Shown: positions 1-10,100, counted from the stretch's first letter. The stretch: 64,000 bases of DNA from Candidatus Dactylopiibacterium carminicum (GCF_014736495.1 NZ_MDUX01000006.1:26330-90329), one strand, 5' to 3'. The notes: generated by a model not told the origin, from the letters alone. Made by a program: numbers and translations.

Positions 1-1
1 G

Positions 2-631
2 GTTGCCGGTTGGCGCAAGAACCGCCAGGATGGTCTGTTCCTGCGCAAGATCCCCTCGCGTATCGCCAACCGTCTGATCGCACGCATCACCGGCGTGAAA
101 CTCAACGATTACGGCTGCAGCCTCAAGGCCTTCCGCGCCAGCGTGCTGAAGAACGTACGTCTGTATGGCGAGATGCACCGCTTCATCCCGGCCTGGCTGG
201 CCACCGTGACCACACCGCGCCGTATCGCCGAGGAAGTCGTCACTCACCATGCACGCCAGTTCGGTGAATCCAAGTACGGCATCTCGCGTACCTTCCGCGT
301 GATCCTGGATCTGATCTCGGTGTACTTCTTCATGCGCTTCCGTGCCCGCCCCGGCCATTTCTTCGGCGGCGCTGGCCTGATCCTCGGTGCCATCGGCAGC
401 GCGATCCTGGCCTACATGGGTTTCCTCAAGCTGGTGCTGGGGCAATCCATCGGAACCCGTCCGCTGTTGCTGGTGGGCTTCTTCTGCATCGTCATGGCCG
501 TGCAGTTCATCCTCTCCGGCGTACTGGGCGAAACCCTGGCGCGGATCTATTTCGAATCCGGAGCCGGGCGCCTCTACACGGTGCGCAATCCGGACCAGCC
601 CGGACCGGACGAAGCTTGGCATCAGGTCTGA
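2..631 (+). CDS. Polyprenyl-phosphate glycosyltransferase, family 2 (C-terminal part)
   Basis: The reading frame is open from base 2, so the gene begins before the window. The visible part begins with a GWRKNRQD-type stretch and then has an amphipathic region containing NDYGCSLKAFR. These resemble the C-terminal half of DPM1/ArnC/GtrB-like enzymes, which transfer a sugar to undecaprenyl phosphate at the inner membrane. Two hydrophobic segments follow (about residues 120-145 and 155-178 of the visible part), matching the two C-terminal membrane helices of that group. The catalytic GT-A domain lies outside the window, so the sugar cannot be predicted. It is convergent with the channel gene that ends at 651. 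Confidence 0.8.
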   Translation, partial: VAGWRKNRQDGLFLRKIPSRIANRLIARITGVKLNDYGCSLKAFRASVLKNVRLYGEMHRFIPAWLATVTTPRRIAEEVVTHHARQFGESKYGISRTFRVILDLISVYFFMRFRARPGHFFGGAGLILGAIGSAILAYMGFLKLVLGQSIGTRPLLLVGFFCIVMAVQFILSGVLGETLARIYFESGAGRLYTVRNPDQPGPDEAWHQV

Positions 632-650
632 GCGGATACCGCCGCCGCCA

Positions 651-1991
651 TCATTCAGTTTTCTGCAGCAGCCGCGCGGCCAGGCCGTGATAGACCGGCT
701 GCTGACGACAGAGACGTGCCGTCATCTGCCCGATGACGGCCGCTGCCATCAAAGGGATCAGCAGCGCATGGTTGTCCGTCATCTCCATCACCACGGTGAA
801 GGCCGTGATCGGCGCATGCGTCATGCCCGAGAGATAGGCCACCATGCACAGCAACGCCAGCACGCTGGCGGACACACCCGGAAATAGTCCGGCGGCCAGC
901 GCGGATAGCCCGGCGCCGATGGACAACGAAGGCGCGAAGATCCCCGCGGGAATGCCGGACATGAAGGTCAGCAGCGTGGCCAGCAATTTTGCCGGCGCGT
1001 ACCAAAGTGGTACCCCTGCTTCACCGCTGACGACGCCATGCGCCGCTTCATAGCCTGATCCAGCCACCAGACCGGCACTGGCCCAGGCCAACAAGCCGGC
1101 GCCGAGCCCGCACAAAGCCGCGAAAATGAACGCACGCCGACTGGCGAAACCCAAGACACGCACGGGCAGGAGGCGCTGCCAGTTCAGCGCCAGCCAGGAG
1201 AACAGGCCCCCACCAGCGCCACCCAGCGTGCCGCAGACGATCACCACGGGCAATTGATGCAGGATATCCAGACTGTCATGACTGCGGCCGAAGTACAGGT
1301 AGTTACCCATCAACGCCAGGGAACACAGCCCGGCCATGATCACAGCCGACAAGGTGGCTGCATTGGCGTGGAAGCGATGCTTCTCGCTGAGTTCTTCGAT
1401 GGCAAACATGATGCCGCCCAGCGGCGTGTTGAAAGCTGCCGCGATCCCCACGGCGCCGCCCGCCACCAGCAACTGGCGCTCCGAGGCGATGCGCCGGATC
1501 ACCCGCCAGCGATGGCCCGCATGCATCAGCGCGGCACCAACGAAGACACTGGGCCCTTCACAGCCTGCGGAAGCCCCGAAAGCCAGCGACAGCGGCGTCA
1601 ATAGCAGTTTGCCTACTGCCCGCCACCAACCGACGCGCCCCGCGTCCGTGGGTAGCCGGTGACCATCCCGGATCTGTGCAATCACCTGCGGGATTCCGCT
1701 CCCTTCCACTCCCCCGAAGAACCTGGCGGTCAACCAGCGGTTGAAGGCAAAGCCGGCCGGCATCAGCAGCACCGGCAACCAGAGCAGGTGGCTTGTCATG
1801 AAGCCATACAGGCTGGCTGCGGCATCGGCCAGCAAAGCCAGGGCAACCACAGCCAGGCTGGCAGTCAGAGCCAACAAAACGAACAGCATGCGCGCCCACC
1901 AGCTACCGGGCGAAACTGCGAGATAGAGACGGGAATCGAGGCTGGAGAACAGGCGTCGCAGAGCGGCGAGGAAGCGGACAGGGCGGGACAT
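651..1991 (-). CDS. ClC-family chloride channel / Cl-/H+ antiporter
   Basis: A 446-residue polytopic membrane protein with the selectivity motifs of the ClC family in order: GSGIPQV, GCEGPSVF (the gating glutamate is present), FAIEEL (position of the internal proton glutamate) and GIFAPSLSIGAG. Length and motif order fit prokaryotic ClcA-like proteins without C-terminal CBS domains. Known members exchange chloride for protons across the inner membrane and help in acid resistance. It stands alone between a convergent glycosyltransferase and the GGDEF/EAL gene, with no evident partner. The start at 1991 gives a normal N-terminus, but its ribosome-binding site is weak. Confidence 0.88.
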   Translation of the reverse strand: MSRPVRFLAALRRLFSSLDSRLYLAVSPGSWWARMLFVLLALTASLAVVALALLADAAASLYGFMTSHLLWLPVLLMPAGFAFNRWLTARFFGGVEGSGIPQVIAQIRDGHRLPTDAGRVGWWRAVGKLLLTPLSLAFGASAGCEGPSVFVGAALMHAGHRWRVIRRIASERQLLVAGGAVGIAAAFNTPLGGIMFAIEELSEKHRFHANAATLSAVIMAGLCSLALMGNYLYFGRSHDSLDILHQLPVVIVCGTLGGAGGGLFSWLALNWQRLLPVRVLGFASRRAFIFAALCGLGAGLLAWASAGLVAGSGYEAAHGVVSGEAGVPLWYAPAKLLATLLTFMSGIPAGIFAPSLSIGAGLSALAAGLFPGVSASVLALLCMVAYLSGMTHAPITAFTVVMEMTDNHALLIPLMAAAVIGQMTARLCRQQPVYHGLAARLLQKTE

Positions 1992-2045
1992 GGGCGAAAA
2001 AATGCTGCGATTACCCGCCTATTGTGTTCCAGACGACCGGTAAGG

Positions 2046-5000
2046 TCACTGCGCCGGCTCAGACTTCGGCAAGGAATTCGTCAGATAACGCAGCACGAAA
2101 TCCGCAGCGCTCAGAGGGGGGCTGAACAGATAACCCTGGCAGGCATCGCACCCCTGCTCTTTCAGGAATGCGAGCTGGGATTCGGTTTCTACGCCCTCGG
2201 CCAGCACCTTGATGTTCAGGCTGCGTGCCATGGCGATGATAGTCGCGGCCAGCTTGGCATCCGCGAGATTGGCGGGGATCTCGGTGATGAATCTGCGGTC
2301 GATCTTGAGCTTGTCGACAGGCATATGGCGCAGATAGGCCAGTGAGGAATAGCCGGTACCGAAATCGTCTATGGACAGTCGTACTCCCATGGCCCGCAAT
2401 TCCTCAAGGAACCCCCGGGAATGTGGCCCCTGCTCCATCAGGCCTGATTCCGTCAGTTCTATTTCCAGCATCTCTGCCGGAAAACCTGTTTCCTTCAGCA
2501 CCCGACGCAGTCGGCCTGCATACTCGCCCCTGCGGATTTCCAGCGGCGAGACATTGATCGCCAGACTTCCGAAGTTCATTCCCTCATCCAGCCAGCGGCG
2601 CCCTTGCTCGCAGGTCTTGCGCGTCACCCAGTCGCCGAGTTTCACGATCAACCCGGTTTCTTCCAGCAAGGGGATGAAAGTCGCCGGGCTGATGGGCTCC
2701 ACGCCCGGCGGTTGCAGACGCACCAGTACTTCGGCACCGAGCAGGCTGTTGTCAGCCATGTTGATCAGGGGCTGGAAGTGCAGGCTGAACTCATCGTTGT
2801 CAAAGGCCTGGCGCAGACGTGCCTCCAGCTCCAGGCGATAGTTGGCAGCGGCGGTCAGCGCCTCGGTATAGAAACGATAGGTGCTGCGCCCGGCGCGCTT
2901 GGCCTGATACATCGCGGCATCGGTCTGACGGATCAGCTCGGCGGCGTCAGTGCCGTCATCGGGATAGACACTGATGCCGATGCTGACGCGCACGTAGAGC
3001 ATGTGCCCGGATTGCAGCACCACAGCCTCGTCCAGTGCCGAGAGCAGATCCACCGCGACCAGCGCGGCATCCTGCGGAACGTTCAGCGCTTCAAGGATCA
3101 GCAGGAATTCGTCGCCTCCCAGACGACCCAGAGAATCCTGCCGGCGCAATCTGGCTCCCAGGCGCCGTGCGACGGCGATCAGCAACTCGTCACCCGCGGC
3201 ATGTCCCAGGGCATCGTTGATGTGCTTGAAATTGTCCAGATCGATGAACAGCACGGCCAGATACTGGCCTTGCCGTTTGGCGAGTTCCAGGGCATGGGTC
3301 AGATGCGCGTTCAGGAACATGCGGTTGGGCAGATCGGTGAGCGGATCGAAATGGGCCAGGTGCTTGAGTTGCTCCTCGGTTTCCTTCAGATGGGTGATAT
3401 CGGTGAACACCGCCACGAAGTGCTCGGTACTGCCAGCAAGATCCTGCACTGTGCTGATCGACATCCATTGCGCATAGAGACCGCCATCCTTGCGCCTGTT
3501 CCAGACCTCGCCTTGCCAGGCGCCTACGCGCTTGAGCTGATGCCACATCTCGGCATAGAAAGCCTTGCTGTGCCGTCCTGAATTCAGCAAGGCAGGGGTC
3601 TGTCCGACGGAATCCGCCTCTTCGTAACCGGTGATGCGCGTGAAGGCACGGTTGATGTAAAGGATCTGCGCATCCAGATCCGTGATCATGACGCCATCCT
3701 GGCAACTCTCCAGCGCAGCGGCGAACAGGCGCATGCACCCTTCCACCTCCCGCTGCTGCGCCTCACGCGAGAACAACGTGACCGCGTAGGAGATGTCGAT
3801 TCCCACCTCGCGCAGCAGCGCCAGCTCCTCTGCATCCTGAGGATCGATTTCCTCACCCAGCAGATTCAGTACGCCAACCACCACGTTCTGGTCGCGCAAC
3901 GGGATGCCGGCATAGGCAGGCAGCCCTCCGGCCAACGCCTGCGTACACCAGCTGGGCATGCCGGCCGGCTCCAGGCGATCGAGCAGCAGCACATCACCAC
4001 CGAAGAACACCTGGCTGCCCGGCCCGCCACCCTCCAGCTTCAGTACCTCCCCTAGTGTTTCGTCAGCGATTTCTTCCCCGCCGGCACGGACCACCATGTC
4101 CAGTCCCGTGGCCCCCTTGTTGCGCCAGCTGACCCAGGCCAGACCGAAGCCGCCGATGGACACGGCTGTGCGGCAGATGGTGGAAAACAGCAGGTCGCGG
4201 TCTCGTGACCAGACGATGGCCTGATTGACGTTACTGAGGAACTCGTACAGGCGCTTGAGCACATGGACGCGTTGCTCGGCCTGCCAGCGCGCACTCACAT
4301 CCCAGCTCACCCAGACCACATGCGAGCCATCGCCCAGCGGACAGATCCGCCCTTCGAAATGATGTTGCAGCCCTCCGTGCACAGGAAGCGAATACTCGAT
4401 CTGGCGGGGCTCGTTGCTATCCAGCGCATCGACGATCAGACGCACGCTGCGTTCAGCCAGATGCAACGGCAACACATCATGCAGACGCCGCCCCAGCAGG
4501 CTTTCCTTGGGCGCCCCGAACAGGGTGTCGTCACTGCCATAGACTCCGTCATAGCGACCGCTGCGATCGAGCAGGAAGCTCATGCCCGGCACCGCCTCGG
4601 CAAACGCCCGCAACTGCGCCTCACTGTGCACCAGAGAAACATAGGCAGCCTCGTTGCGCGCCTGGAAAAGCCCCAGCAAGGCGATACAGACGAGATACAA
4701 CAAGCCCGCCCCCAGAATGTTCAGCCCATCGAGCATGCGCTGCTGCTGGCGCAATCCCGAGAGCTCTCGCAACAGCAGCGCTTCGACAGCTTGCGCGGCG
4801 GCATCCACCTGCGCGTATTGCGGACGCAGATCGAGCGGCGACACGGTTTCCGGCACACGCAGCCGGCTCTGCACCTGGCGCCCTGCGTCCAGCAGGCTTT
4901 GCTCGTAGCGCTGCAGGGCAGCATCCAGTGCTGCGAACGGCTGACGCCCCTGCATGCCGGCCAGCGTGCCTTCGCCTGAGCGCATGCCTCGTACGAATAC

Positions 5001-5249
5001 CAGCGCACGTGCCAGATCGCCGGCCAGCTGTTCCGGATTGGCCGTAGTCGGTGATGACACGGCCCGCTCCAAAAGCAGTTCCGCACTCGCTACGGCAGCG
5101 CGTGACTGGTTAAGGCTGTCCAACTGAACCAGACTGGTCTGGATGGCGCGATCCCAGCTCACATGCGACCAGGCCATCAAACCGATCACCAGGATGCCCA
5201 CGACACCGATCACCAGCGCCAGGCCGCTGCGGGGCAATCCCGGCCTCAT
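2046..5249 (-). CDS. Membrane GGDEF/EAL protein with PAS and GAF domains
   Basis: 1067 residues. Approximate layout: TM1 10-28, a periplasmic helical sensor region 30-170, TM2 172-193, PAS 210-325, GAF 340-495, a second PAS 505-630, GGDEF 640-795, EAL 810-1055. The GGDEF site reads RLGGDEFLLIL. The EAL domain keeps AEVLVR, INVSP, ELTES, DDFGTGYSS, KIDRRFI and AEGVE, so both cyclic-di-GMP synthase and phosphodiesterase activities may be intact. The start codon overlaps the stop of the upstream substrate-binding protein by 4 nt (ATGA), implying co-translation and perhaps ligand sensing through that partner. The functional link is inferred. Confidence 0.9.
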   Translation of the reverse strand: MRPGLPRSGLALVIGVVGILVIGLMAWSHVSWDRAIQTSLVQLDSLNQSRAAVASAELLLERAVSSPTTANPEQLAGDLARALVFVRGMRSGEGTLAGMQGRQPFAALDAALQRYEQSLLDAGRQVQSRLRVPETVSPLDLRPQYAQVDAAAQAVEALLLRELSGLRQQQRMLDGLNILGAGLLYLVCIALLGLFQARNEAAYVSLVHSEAQLRAFAEAVPGMSFLLDRSGRYDGVYGSDDTLFGAPKESLLGRRLHDVLPLHLAERSVRLIVDALDSNEPRQIEYSLPVHGGLQHHFEGRICPLGDGSHVVWVSWDVSARWQAEQRVHVLKRLYEFLSNVNQAIVWSRDRDLLFSTICRTAVSIGGFGLAWVSWRNKGATGLDMVVRAGGEEIADETLGEVLKLEGGGPGSQVFFGGDVLLLDRLEPAGMPSWCTQALAGGLPAYAGIPLRDQNVVVGVLNLLGEEIDPQDAEELALLREVGIDISYAVTLFSREAQQREVEGCMRLFAAALESCQDGVMITDLDAQILYINRAFTRITGYEEADSVGQTPALLNSGRHSKAFYAEMWHQLKRVGAWQGEVWNRRKDGGLYAQWMSISTVQDLAGSTEHFVAVFTDITHLKETEEQLKHLAHFDPLTDLPNRMFLNAHLTHALELAKRQGQYLAVLFIDLDNFKHINDALGHAAGDELLIAVARRLGARLRRQDSLGRLGGDEFLLILEALNVPQDAALVAVDLLSALDEAVVLQSGHMLYVRVSIGISVYPDDGTDAAELIRQTDAAMYQAKRAGRSTYRFYTEALTAAANYRLELEARLRQAFDNDEFSLHFQPLINMADNSLLGAEVLVRLQPPGVEPISPATFIPLLEETGLIVKLGDWVTRKTCEQGRRWLDEGMNFGSLAINVSPLEIRRGEYAGRLRRVLKETGFPAEMLEIELTESGLMEQGPHSRGFLEELRAMGVRLSIDDFGTGYSSLAYLRHMPVDKLKIDRRFITEIPANLADAKLAATIIAMARSLNIKVLAEGVETESQLAFLKEQGCDACQGYLFSPPLSAADFVLRYLTNSLPKSEPAQ

Positions 5250-6109
5250 GGCGCTCTCTCCGGGATATCCGCTGCCGTGAAGCCAAACTCGGCAACCGCG
5301 GCAAGATGCTCGGCACTGCCCAGATACTCTGCCAACACGCCATCGACCGCATCGCGCAGGCGGCGGTCCGATTTGCGAAAGACCAGGGCGGGACGACCAG
5401 GCGCAGCCTCGGGCATGGCTTCATCGACCAGGACGAAATGCCCTTCGGGATACATCCATTCCAGATAACGCAGGGACACCGAGGACAGCGCCATCGCCTC
5501 CACCCGGCCGTTCTGCAATGCCTGCAACGCACTGGCGGCATCCGGATAGGCCAGCACGCGCTCCGGGCTCAGGCCGGCCTCTCCTGCCAGAGTCAGCTCC
5601 ACCGCGCCAGCCAGTACGCCCAGGCGGCGATCCGGATAGCTGCGCAGGTCTGCTAGGTTTTTGGCGGGCGGATCCATGCCCTCCAGTTGCAGCATGCCCG
5701 TCCGCACATGCGCTGTCGGTCGCGAGAACAGCACGCGTACTTCGCGTGCCGGCGTGATGTACATGCCGGCGGCGATGATGTCGATGCGCCCGCTTTCCAG
5801 CTCATGGATCAGGCTACCGAAATCGGAACGCAGCCATTCGACGCGGTTGAACCCCAACCGCCCGAGTACCGCACGCAGCACCGTGGGCGCTTCACCGCCG
5901 ACGCCGGCCTCGCGCAGCTCCGGATCGTTAGCGACGACCTGCGGTGACAGGATCACGAAGGGGGCTTCCAGCGCGTAACCCACGCGCAACGTCCTACCCT
6001 CCCGTGCCCGTACCAGCGCATCCTCACCCGTCGGCAAAAAAATCCAGCCCAGCACCGCCGTCATGGCCAGTGCCAGCGCAAGCGCCGCCATCCCGTAACT
6101 ACGCCGCAT
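5246..6109 (-). CDS. Family 3 extracellular solute-binding protein, likely sensor partner
   Basis: The open frame runs from 6211, but the ATG at 6109 (MRRSYGMAALALALAMTAV) puts a positively charged signal/anchor sequence at the N-terminus and gives 287 residues, the usual size. The body has SBP_bac_3 features: TLRVGYALEAPFVI near the start, the SGRIDIIAAGMYITPAR segment, LGVLAGAV at the second lobe, and ALQNGRVEAMALSS. No ABC permease or ATPase lies nearby. It overlaps the GGDEF/EAL gene by 4 nt, so it is more likely a periplasmic ligand sensor for that protein than part of a transporter. The ligand is unknown, perhaps an amino acid. Confidence 0.75.
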   Translation of the reverse strand: MRRSYGMAALALALAMTAVLGWIFLPTGEDALVRAREGRTLRVGYALEAPFVILSPQVVANDPELREAGVGGEAPTVLRAVLGRLGFNRVEWLRSDFGSLIHELESGRIDIIAAGMYITPAREVRVLFSRPTAHVRTGMLQLEGMDPPAKNLADLRSYPDRRLGVLAGAVELTLAGEAGLSPERVLAYPDAASALQALQNGRVEAMALSSVSLRYLEWMYPEGHFVLVDEAMPEAAPGRPALVFRKSDRRLRDAVDGVLAEYLGSAEHLAAVAEFGFTAADIPERAP

Positions 6110-6259
6110 CCGCCGTACCCCGGAACACTCGTGTAAGTTCAGGAAATAGCTGAAATCCCACGGTCTGGCAACCATGCCTGCGTCGTCTGCCCGTACAGTC
6201 GCGGCAGACACGGCACTTCACCCGGCATCATCCTTCGACAGGGTCAGCGGACGGTCGGC

Positions 6260-6277
6260 AAAAACCTGCCGGCAGGT
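6260..6277 (-). terminator. Rho-independent terminator after uvrD
   Basis: On the minus strand the palindrome ACCTGCCGGCAGGT is followed by a run of T (A's at 6260-6264 on the plus strand), directly after the uvrD stop codon. Confidence 0.7.
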
Positions 6278-6278
6278 G

Positions 6279-8555
6279 TCAGACTGGTTCCAGCTTTGCC
6301 AATCCCAGCAGCAGCCACTTCATGCCGGCGTCACCGAAGTTGATCTGCAGCTTGGCATCCTGTCCGCTGCCTTCGGCGGCCACGATCACGCCTTCACCGA
6401 ACTTGGCGTGGCGCACCAGTTGACCGACGCGCAGCCCCGCCAGATCGCGGCTTTTCTGCACGGGCGCGTTCACCGGGCTGCGTGGCACGGCATCCTGGCT
6501 ACCGCCGTAATAGCGCGCGCCACCACCGAAGCCCGCCTGCACACGCGGAGTCAGCCACTTCATCAGTTCCTCGGGGATCTCGTCGAGGAAGCGGCTGCGG
6601 ATGGCGTAGCGCGTCTGGCCGTGCAGCATGCGGCTTTGCGCCAGTGTGAGGTAGAGGCGTTGGCGCGCACGCGTGATCGCCACGTACATCAGGCGTCGTT
6701 CCTCTTCCAGACTGACCAGGTCGTTCATGCTCTGTTCGTGCGGGAAGAGGCCGTCTTCCACGCCGGTAATGAACACGGCATCGAACTCCAGCCCTTTGGC
6801 CGCATGCACCGTCATCAGCTGCACGGCGTCCTGTCCGGCCTCGGCCTGATGATCGCCGGCCTCGAGCGAGGCATGCGCCAGAAAACGCGAGAGCGGGTCG
6901 CCCGGCATCGGCTCTTCGCCTTCCGCCACCGGCTGATCCATGTCGTTCAGGAAGTAGCGCGCCGCACTCACCAGTTCGTCCAGGTTCTCCAGGCGCTCCT
7001 GGCCTTCGCGCTCGGCCTGGTAATGCTTGCGCAAACCCGAAGCGTCCAGGATGTGATCGACCACCTCAGGCAGCGGCAGCTCGCGCGTGGTCTGGCGCGC
7101 CTCCTCGACCAGACGCACGAAGGCACCGATGGCCACGGCAGGTTTGCCGGAAAGATGCGGCACCGTGGCATAGAGACTGGTGTTGAAGCTGCGGGCGGCG
7201 TCCTGCAACTGCTCTACCGAACGCGCACCGATGCCGCGTGTGGGGAAATTCACCACGCGCAGGAAGGCGGTGTCGTCATCGGGGTTGGCCAGCAGGCGCA
7301 AATAGGCCAATGCATGCTTGATCTCCTGCCGCTCGAAAAAACGCAGGCCGCCATATACCTTGTAAGGCACACCGGCGGAGAAGAGCTGCTGTTCGAGCAC
7401 GCGAGACTGCGCGTTGCTGCGATAGAGCAAGGCGATATCCGAGCGGCTCGCGCCGTCGCGGATCAGTTGCTGGATTTCCTCGACAATCCAGCGCGCCTCG
7501 TCGATATCGGTCGGCGCTTCATACACGCGGATCGGCTCGCCGCTGCCCTGATCGGTCCACAGATTCTTGCCCAGGCGCTTCGAGTTGTTGGCAATGATGG
7601 CATTCGCCGCATCGAGGATGTTGCCGTGCGAACGGTAGTTCTGCTCAAGACGGATCACCCGTGAAACACCGAACTCATGCTCGAAATCGCGCATGTTGCC
7701 GACTTCCGCGCCACGGAAGGCGTAGATGCTCTGGTCATCATCCCCCACGGCGAAGACGGCAGCCCAATTGCGGGCCGCGCCATCGGCGTGCTCAAGACTC
7801 TCCTCGTCCGTCAAGGGAGAGGGACTGTGGGAGCGAGCAGGCTCGCCATGCCCGGCGAGCAGCTTGAGCCACAGGTATTGCAGGCGGTTGGTATCCTGGA
7901 ACTCGTCGACCAGAATATGGCGGAAGCGCAGTTGATAATGGCGGCGCACTGGCTCGTTGCGTGACAGCAGTTCGTAGCAGCGCAGCAGCAGTTCGGGAAA
8001 ATCAACCACCCCTTCGCGCTGGCACTGATCGTCATATTCCTTGTAGAGCTCCACGCGCATGCGCGTGTAGTCGTCCCAGGCCTCGACCTGCGCCGGCCGG
8101 TAGCCGGCTTCCTTGTTGCCATTGATGAAATGCTGCAGCTCGCGCGGCGGAAACTTCTCGTCGTCGATATTGAGCGTCTTCAGCAGGCGTTTGATCGCGG
8201 CCAGTTGATCCGTCGTATCGAGTATCTGGAAAGTCTGCGGCAGTGCGGCCTCGCGGTAGTGCGCACGCAGCAGCCGGTTGCACAGACCGTGGAAGGTGCC
8301 GATCCACATGCCGCGCGTGTTGATCGGCAGCATGGCGCCCAGACGCGTAAGCATTTCCTTGGCAGCCTTGTTGGTAAAGGTCACGCCCAGAATGTTCGCT
8401 GGCGTGGCCTGCCCGGTCTGCAGCAGCCAGGCGATGCGTGTGGTGAGCACACGGGTCTTGCCCGAGCCGGCACCCGCCAGGATCAGCGCCGGCTGCGGCG
8501 GCAGGGTGACGGCGGCGAGTTGTTCGGGATTGAGGTTTTCAAGCAGCCTGGACAT
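6279..8555 (-). CDS. uvrD: DNA helicase II (UvrD/PcrA family)
   Basis: A superfamily 1 helicase for nucleotide-excision and mismatch repair. Walker A is AGAGSGKTRVL, Walker B is VDEFQDTN, and further motifs are VGDDDQSIYAFRGA, RLEQNYRS, LMTVHAAKGLEFDAVF and YVAITRARQRL. The C-terminus (KFGEGVIV...LAKLEPV) matches the UvrD tail. The start at 8555 (MSRLLENLNPEQLAAV) is preferred over 8597 because it matches the family N-terminus. Odd feature: about 25 extra residues between LLAGH and VFAVGDDDQS, where family members normally have only a few. Their DNA contains REP-like palindromes, listed separately. The terminator at 6260-6277 closes the gene. Confidence 0.95.
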   Translation of the reverse strand: MSRLLENLNPEQLAAVTLPPQPALILAGAGSGKTRVLTTRIAWLLQTGQATPANILGVTFTNKAAKEMLTRLGAMLPINTRGMWIGTFHGLCNRLLRAHYREAALPQTFQILDTTDQLAAIKRLLKTLNIDDEKFPPRELQHFINGNKEAGYRPAQVEAWDDYTRMRVELYKEYDDQCQREGVVDFPELLLRCYELLSRNEPVRRHYQLRFRHILVDEFQDTNRLQYLWLKLLAGHGEPARSHSPSPLTDEESLEHADGAARNWAAVFAVGDDDQSIYAFRGAEVGNMRDFEHEFGVSRVIRLEQNYRSHGNILDAANAIIANNSKRLGKNLWTDQGSGEPIRVYEAPTDIDEARWIVEEIQQLIRDGASRSDIALLYRSNAQSRVLEQQLFSAGVPYKVYGGLRFFERQEIKHALAYLRLLANPDDDTAFLRVVNFPTRGIGARSVEQLQDAARSFNTSLYATVPHLSGKPAVAIGAFVRLVEEARQTTRELPLPEVVDHILDASGLRKHYQAEREGQERLENLDELVSAARYFLNDMDQPVAEGEEPMPGDPLSRFLAHASLEAGDHQAEAGQDAVQLMTVHAAKGLEFDAVFITGVEDGLFPHEQSMNDLVSLEEERRLMYVAITRARQRLYLTLAQSRMLHGQTRYAIRSRFLDEIPEELMKWLTPRVQAGFGGGARYYGGSQDAVPRSPVNAPVQKSRDLAGLRVGQLVRHAKFGEGVIVAAEGSGQDAKLQINFGDAGMKWLLLGLAKLEPV
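7799..7846. repeat. REP-like palindromic insert inside uvrD
   Basis: Two inverted repeats lie in the DNA coding the extra residues of UvrD: CTCTCC...GGGAGAG at about 7799-7822, and a GCGAGC/GCTCGC pair (spacer AG) at 7833-7846. This resembles repetitive extragenic palindromes of Gram-negative bacteria, here in frame within a gene. The identification is by appearance only, and no second copy was noticed in the window. Confidence 0.4.
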
Positions 8556-8626
8556 GGGAAGATGCTCTTGTGAAGAGCGCGCATTGTACCGGCTCAACCC
8601 CCTCCCACCCCGCTACGTCCCGCAGC

Positions 8627-10087
8627 CTATTCCCCGATCCCGCCAAAACAGAGGTACTTGAGCTCCACGTATTCCTCGATGCCGTAATGCGAGCCTTCGC
8701 GGCCGATGCCGGATTGCTTGATGCCGCCAAAGGGGATCACCTCGCTGGTGATGAGCCCGGTGTTGATGCCTACCATGCCGGTTTCCAGCGCTTCGGCCAC
8801 ACGCCAGCAACGCGCTACGTCACGGCTGTAGAAATAGGCTGCGAGCCCGTATTCGGTGGCGTTCGCCGCCTCGATCAGCTCGGCCTCGCGCTCGAAGCGG
8901 AACAGGGCAGCCACCGGACCGAAGGTTTCCTCGTGCGCCAGCCGCATGCCGGCGTGCGCATCGGCGATCACCGTCGGCTGATAGAAACAATGACCGAGCG
9001 GATGCCGCGCCCCACCGGTGAGCAACTGGCCGCCTTGTGCCAGCGCATCGGCCACATGCGACTCCACCTTGCCCAGAGCCCGCGTATCGATCAAGGGCCC
9101 GATCTGCACGCCTTCCTGGCTGCCGATGCCGACCTTGAGCGCGGCAGCAGCCTCGGCAAGCCGCCGGGCGAACGCATCGTAAATACCCGCCTGCACATAG
9201 ATGCGGTTAGCGCAGACGCAGGTCTGACCGTTGTTGCGGAACTTGGAGGCAAGCGCGCCAGCCACAGCGGCATCCACATCGGCATCGTTGAAGACGATGA
9301 AAGGTGCATTGCCGCCCAGTTCCAGCGACAGCTTCTTGATGGTAGGCGCACACTGCGCCATCAGCAGCCGACCGGTGACCGTCGAACCGGTGAAGCTCAA
9401 CTTGGCGACCGCAGGATTGGAAGTCAGCTCGCCACCGATGGCTACCGCGTCGCCGGTCACCACGTTCAGCAAGCCGGCAGGCAGGCCCGCCTGCTCGGCA
9501 AGATACGCCAGCGCCAAGGCCGAGAAAGGCGTCTGGGGCGCAGGCTTGAGAATCACCGCGCAACCGGCGGCCAGCGCGGGCGATGCCTTGCGCGTCACCA
9601 TCGCACTGGGGAAATTCCAGGGCGTGATCGCCGCCACCACGCCGACGGGCTGTTTGATCACCACCACGCGCTGCTCACGCGAAGGCGACGGGATGGTGTC
9701 GCCATACACGCGTTTGGCTTCTTCGCTGAACCACTCGATGAAACTCGCGCCATACGCGATCTCGCCGCGAGCCTCGCCCAGCGGCCGCCCCTGCTCCGCA
9801 CACATGATGCGCGCCAAATCCTCCTGATTCGCCATCACCAGTTCGAACCAGCGCCGCAACACCGCAGCACGCTCACGTGCCGGGCGGGTCTTCCAGGCAC
9901 GCATCGCATGCTGCGCGGCCGCGATGGCACGCACGGTCTCAGCAGCCCCCATCAAAGGCACCCGACCGATCAGGAGTCCCGTGGCCGGATCGCGGATTTC
10001 GCTGTACCGGCCACTCTCAGCCTCGCACCAGGCTCCATCGATGAAGGCCTGCTGGCGAAACAGGAACGCATTGCTGAGCTCAGGCAT
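8627..10087 (-). CDS. gabD: NAD(P)-dependent succinate-semialdehyde dehydrogenase
   Basis: 486 residues, the usual GabD length, belonging to the aldehyde dehydrogenase superfamily. It oxidises succinate semialdehyde to succinate in GABA and related degradation. Visible motifs: [13 protein letters not shown] (cofactor-binding), [21 protein letters not shown] with the catalytic glutamate, and [11 protein letters not shown] with the nucleophilic cysteine. The C-terminal [22 protein letters not shown] fits the GabD subgroup, although other semialdehyde substrates are possible. No gabT or transporter is adjacent. A terminator hairpin upstream (10106-10132) separates it from trpD, so it probably has its own promoter. 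Confidence 0.88.
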   Translation of the reverse strand: MPELSNAFLFRQQAFIDGAWCEAESGRYSEIRDPATGLLIGRVPLMGAAETVRAIAAAQHAMRAWKTRPARERAAVLRRWFELVMANQEDLARIMCAEQGRPLGEARGEIAYGASFIEWFSEEAKRVYGDTIPSPSREQRVVVIKQPVGVVAAITPWNFPSAMVTRKASPALAAGCAVILKPAPQTPFSALALAYLAEQAGLPAGLLNVVTGDAVAIGGELTSNPAVAKLSFTGSTVTGRLLMAQCAPTIKKLSLELGGNAPFIVFNDADVDAAVAGALASKFRNNGQTCVCANRIYVQAGIYDAFARRLAEAAAALKVGIGSQEGVQIGPLIDTRALGKVESHVADALAQGGQLLTGGARHPLGHCFYQPTVIADAHAGMRLAHEETFGPVAALFRFEREAELIEAANATEYGLAAYFYSRDVARCWRVAEALETGMVGINTGLITSEVIPFGGIKQSGIGREGSHYGIEEYVELKYLCFGGIGE

Positions 10088-10100
10088 GATGGCACTCCCG

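Noticed and set aside
6174..7664. 496-codon plus-strand frame over uvrD
   Set aside because: Antisense shadow; uvrD carries all helicase motifs on the other strand.
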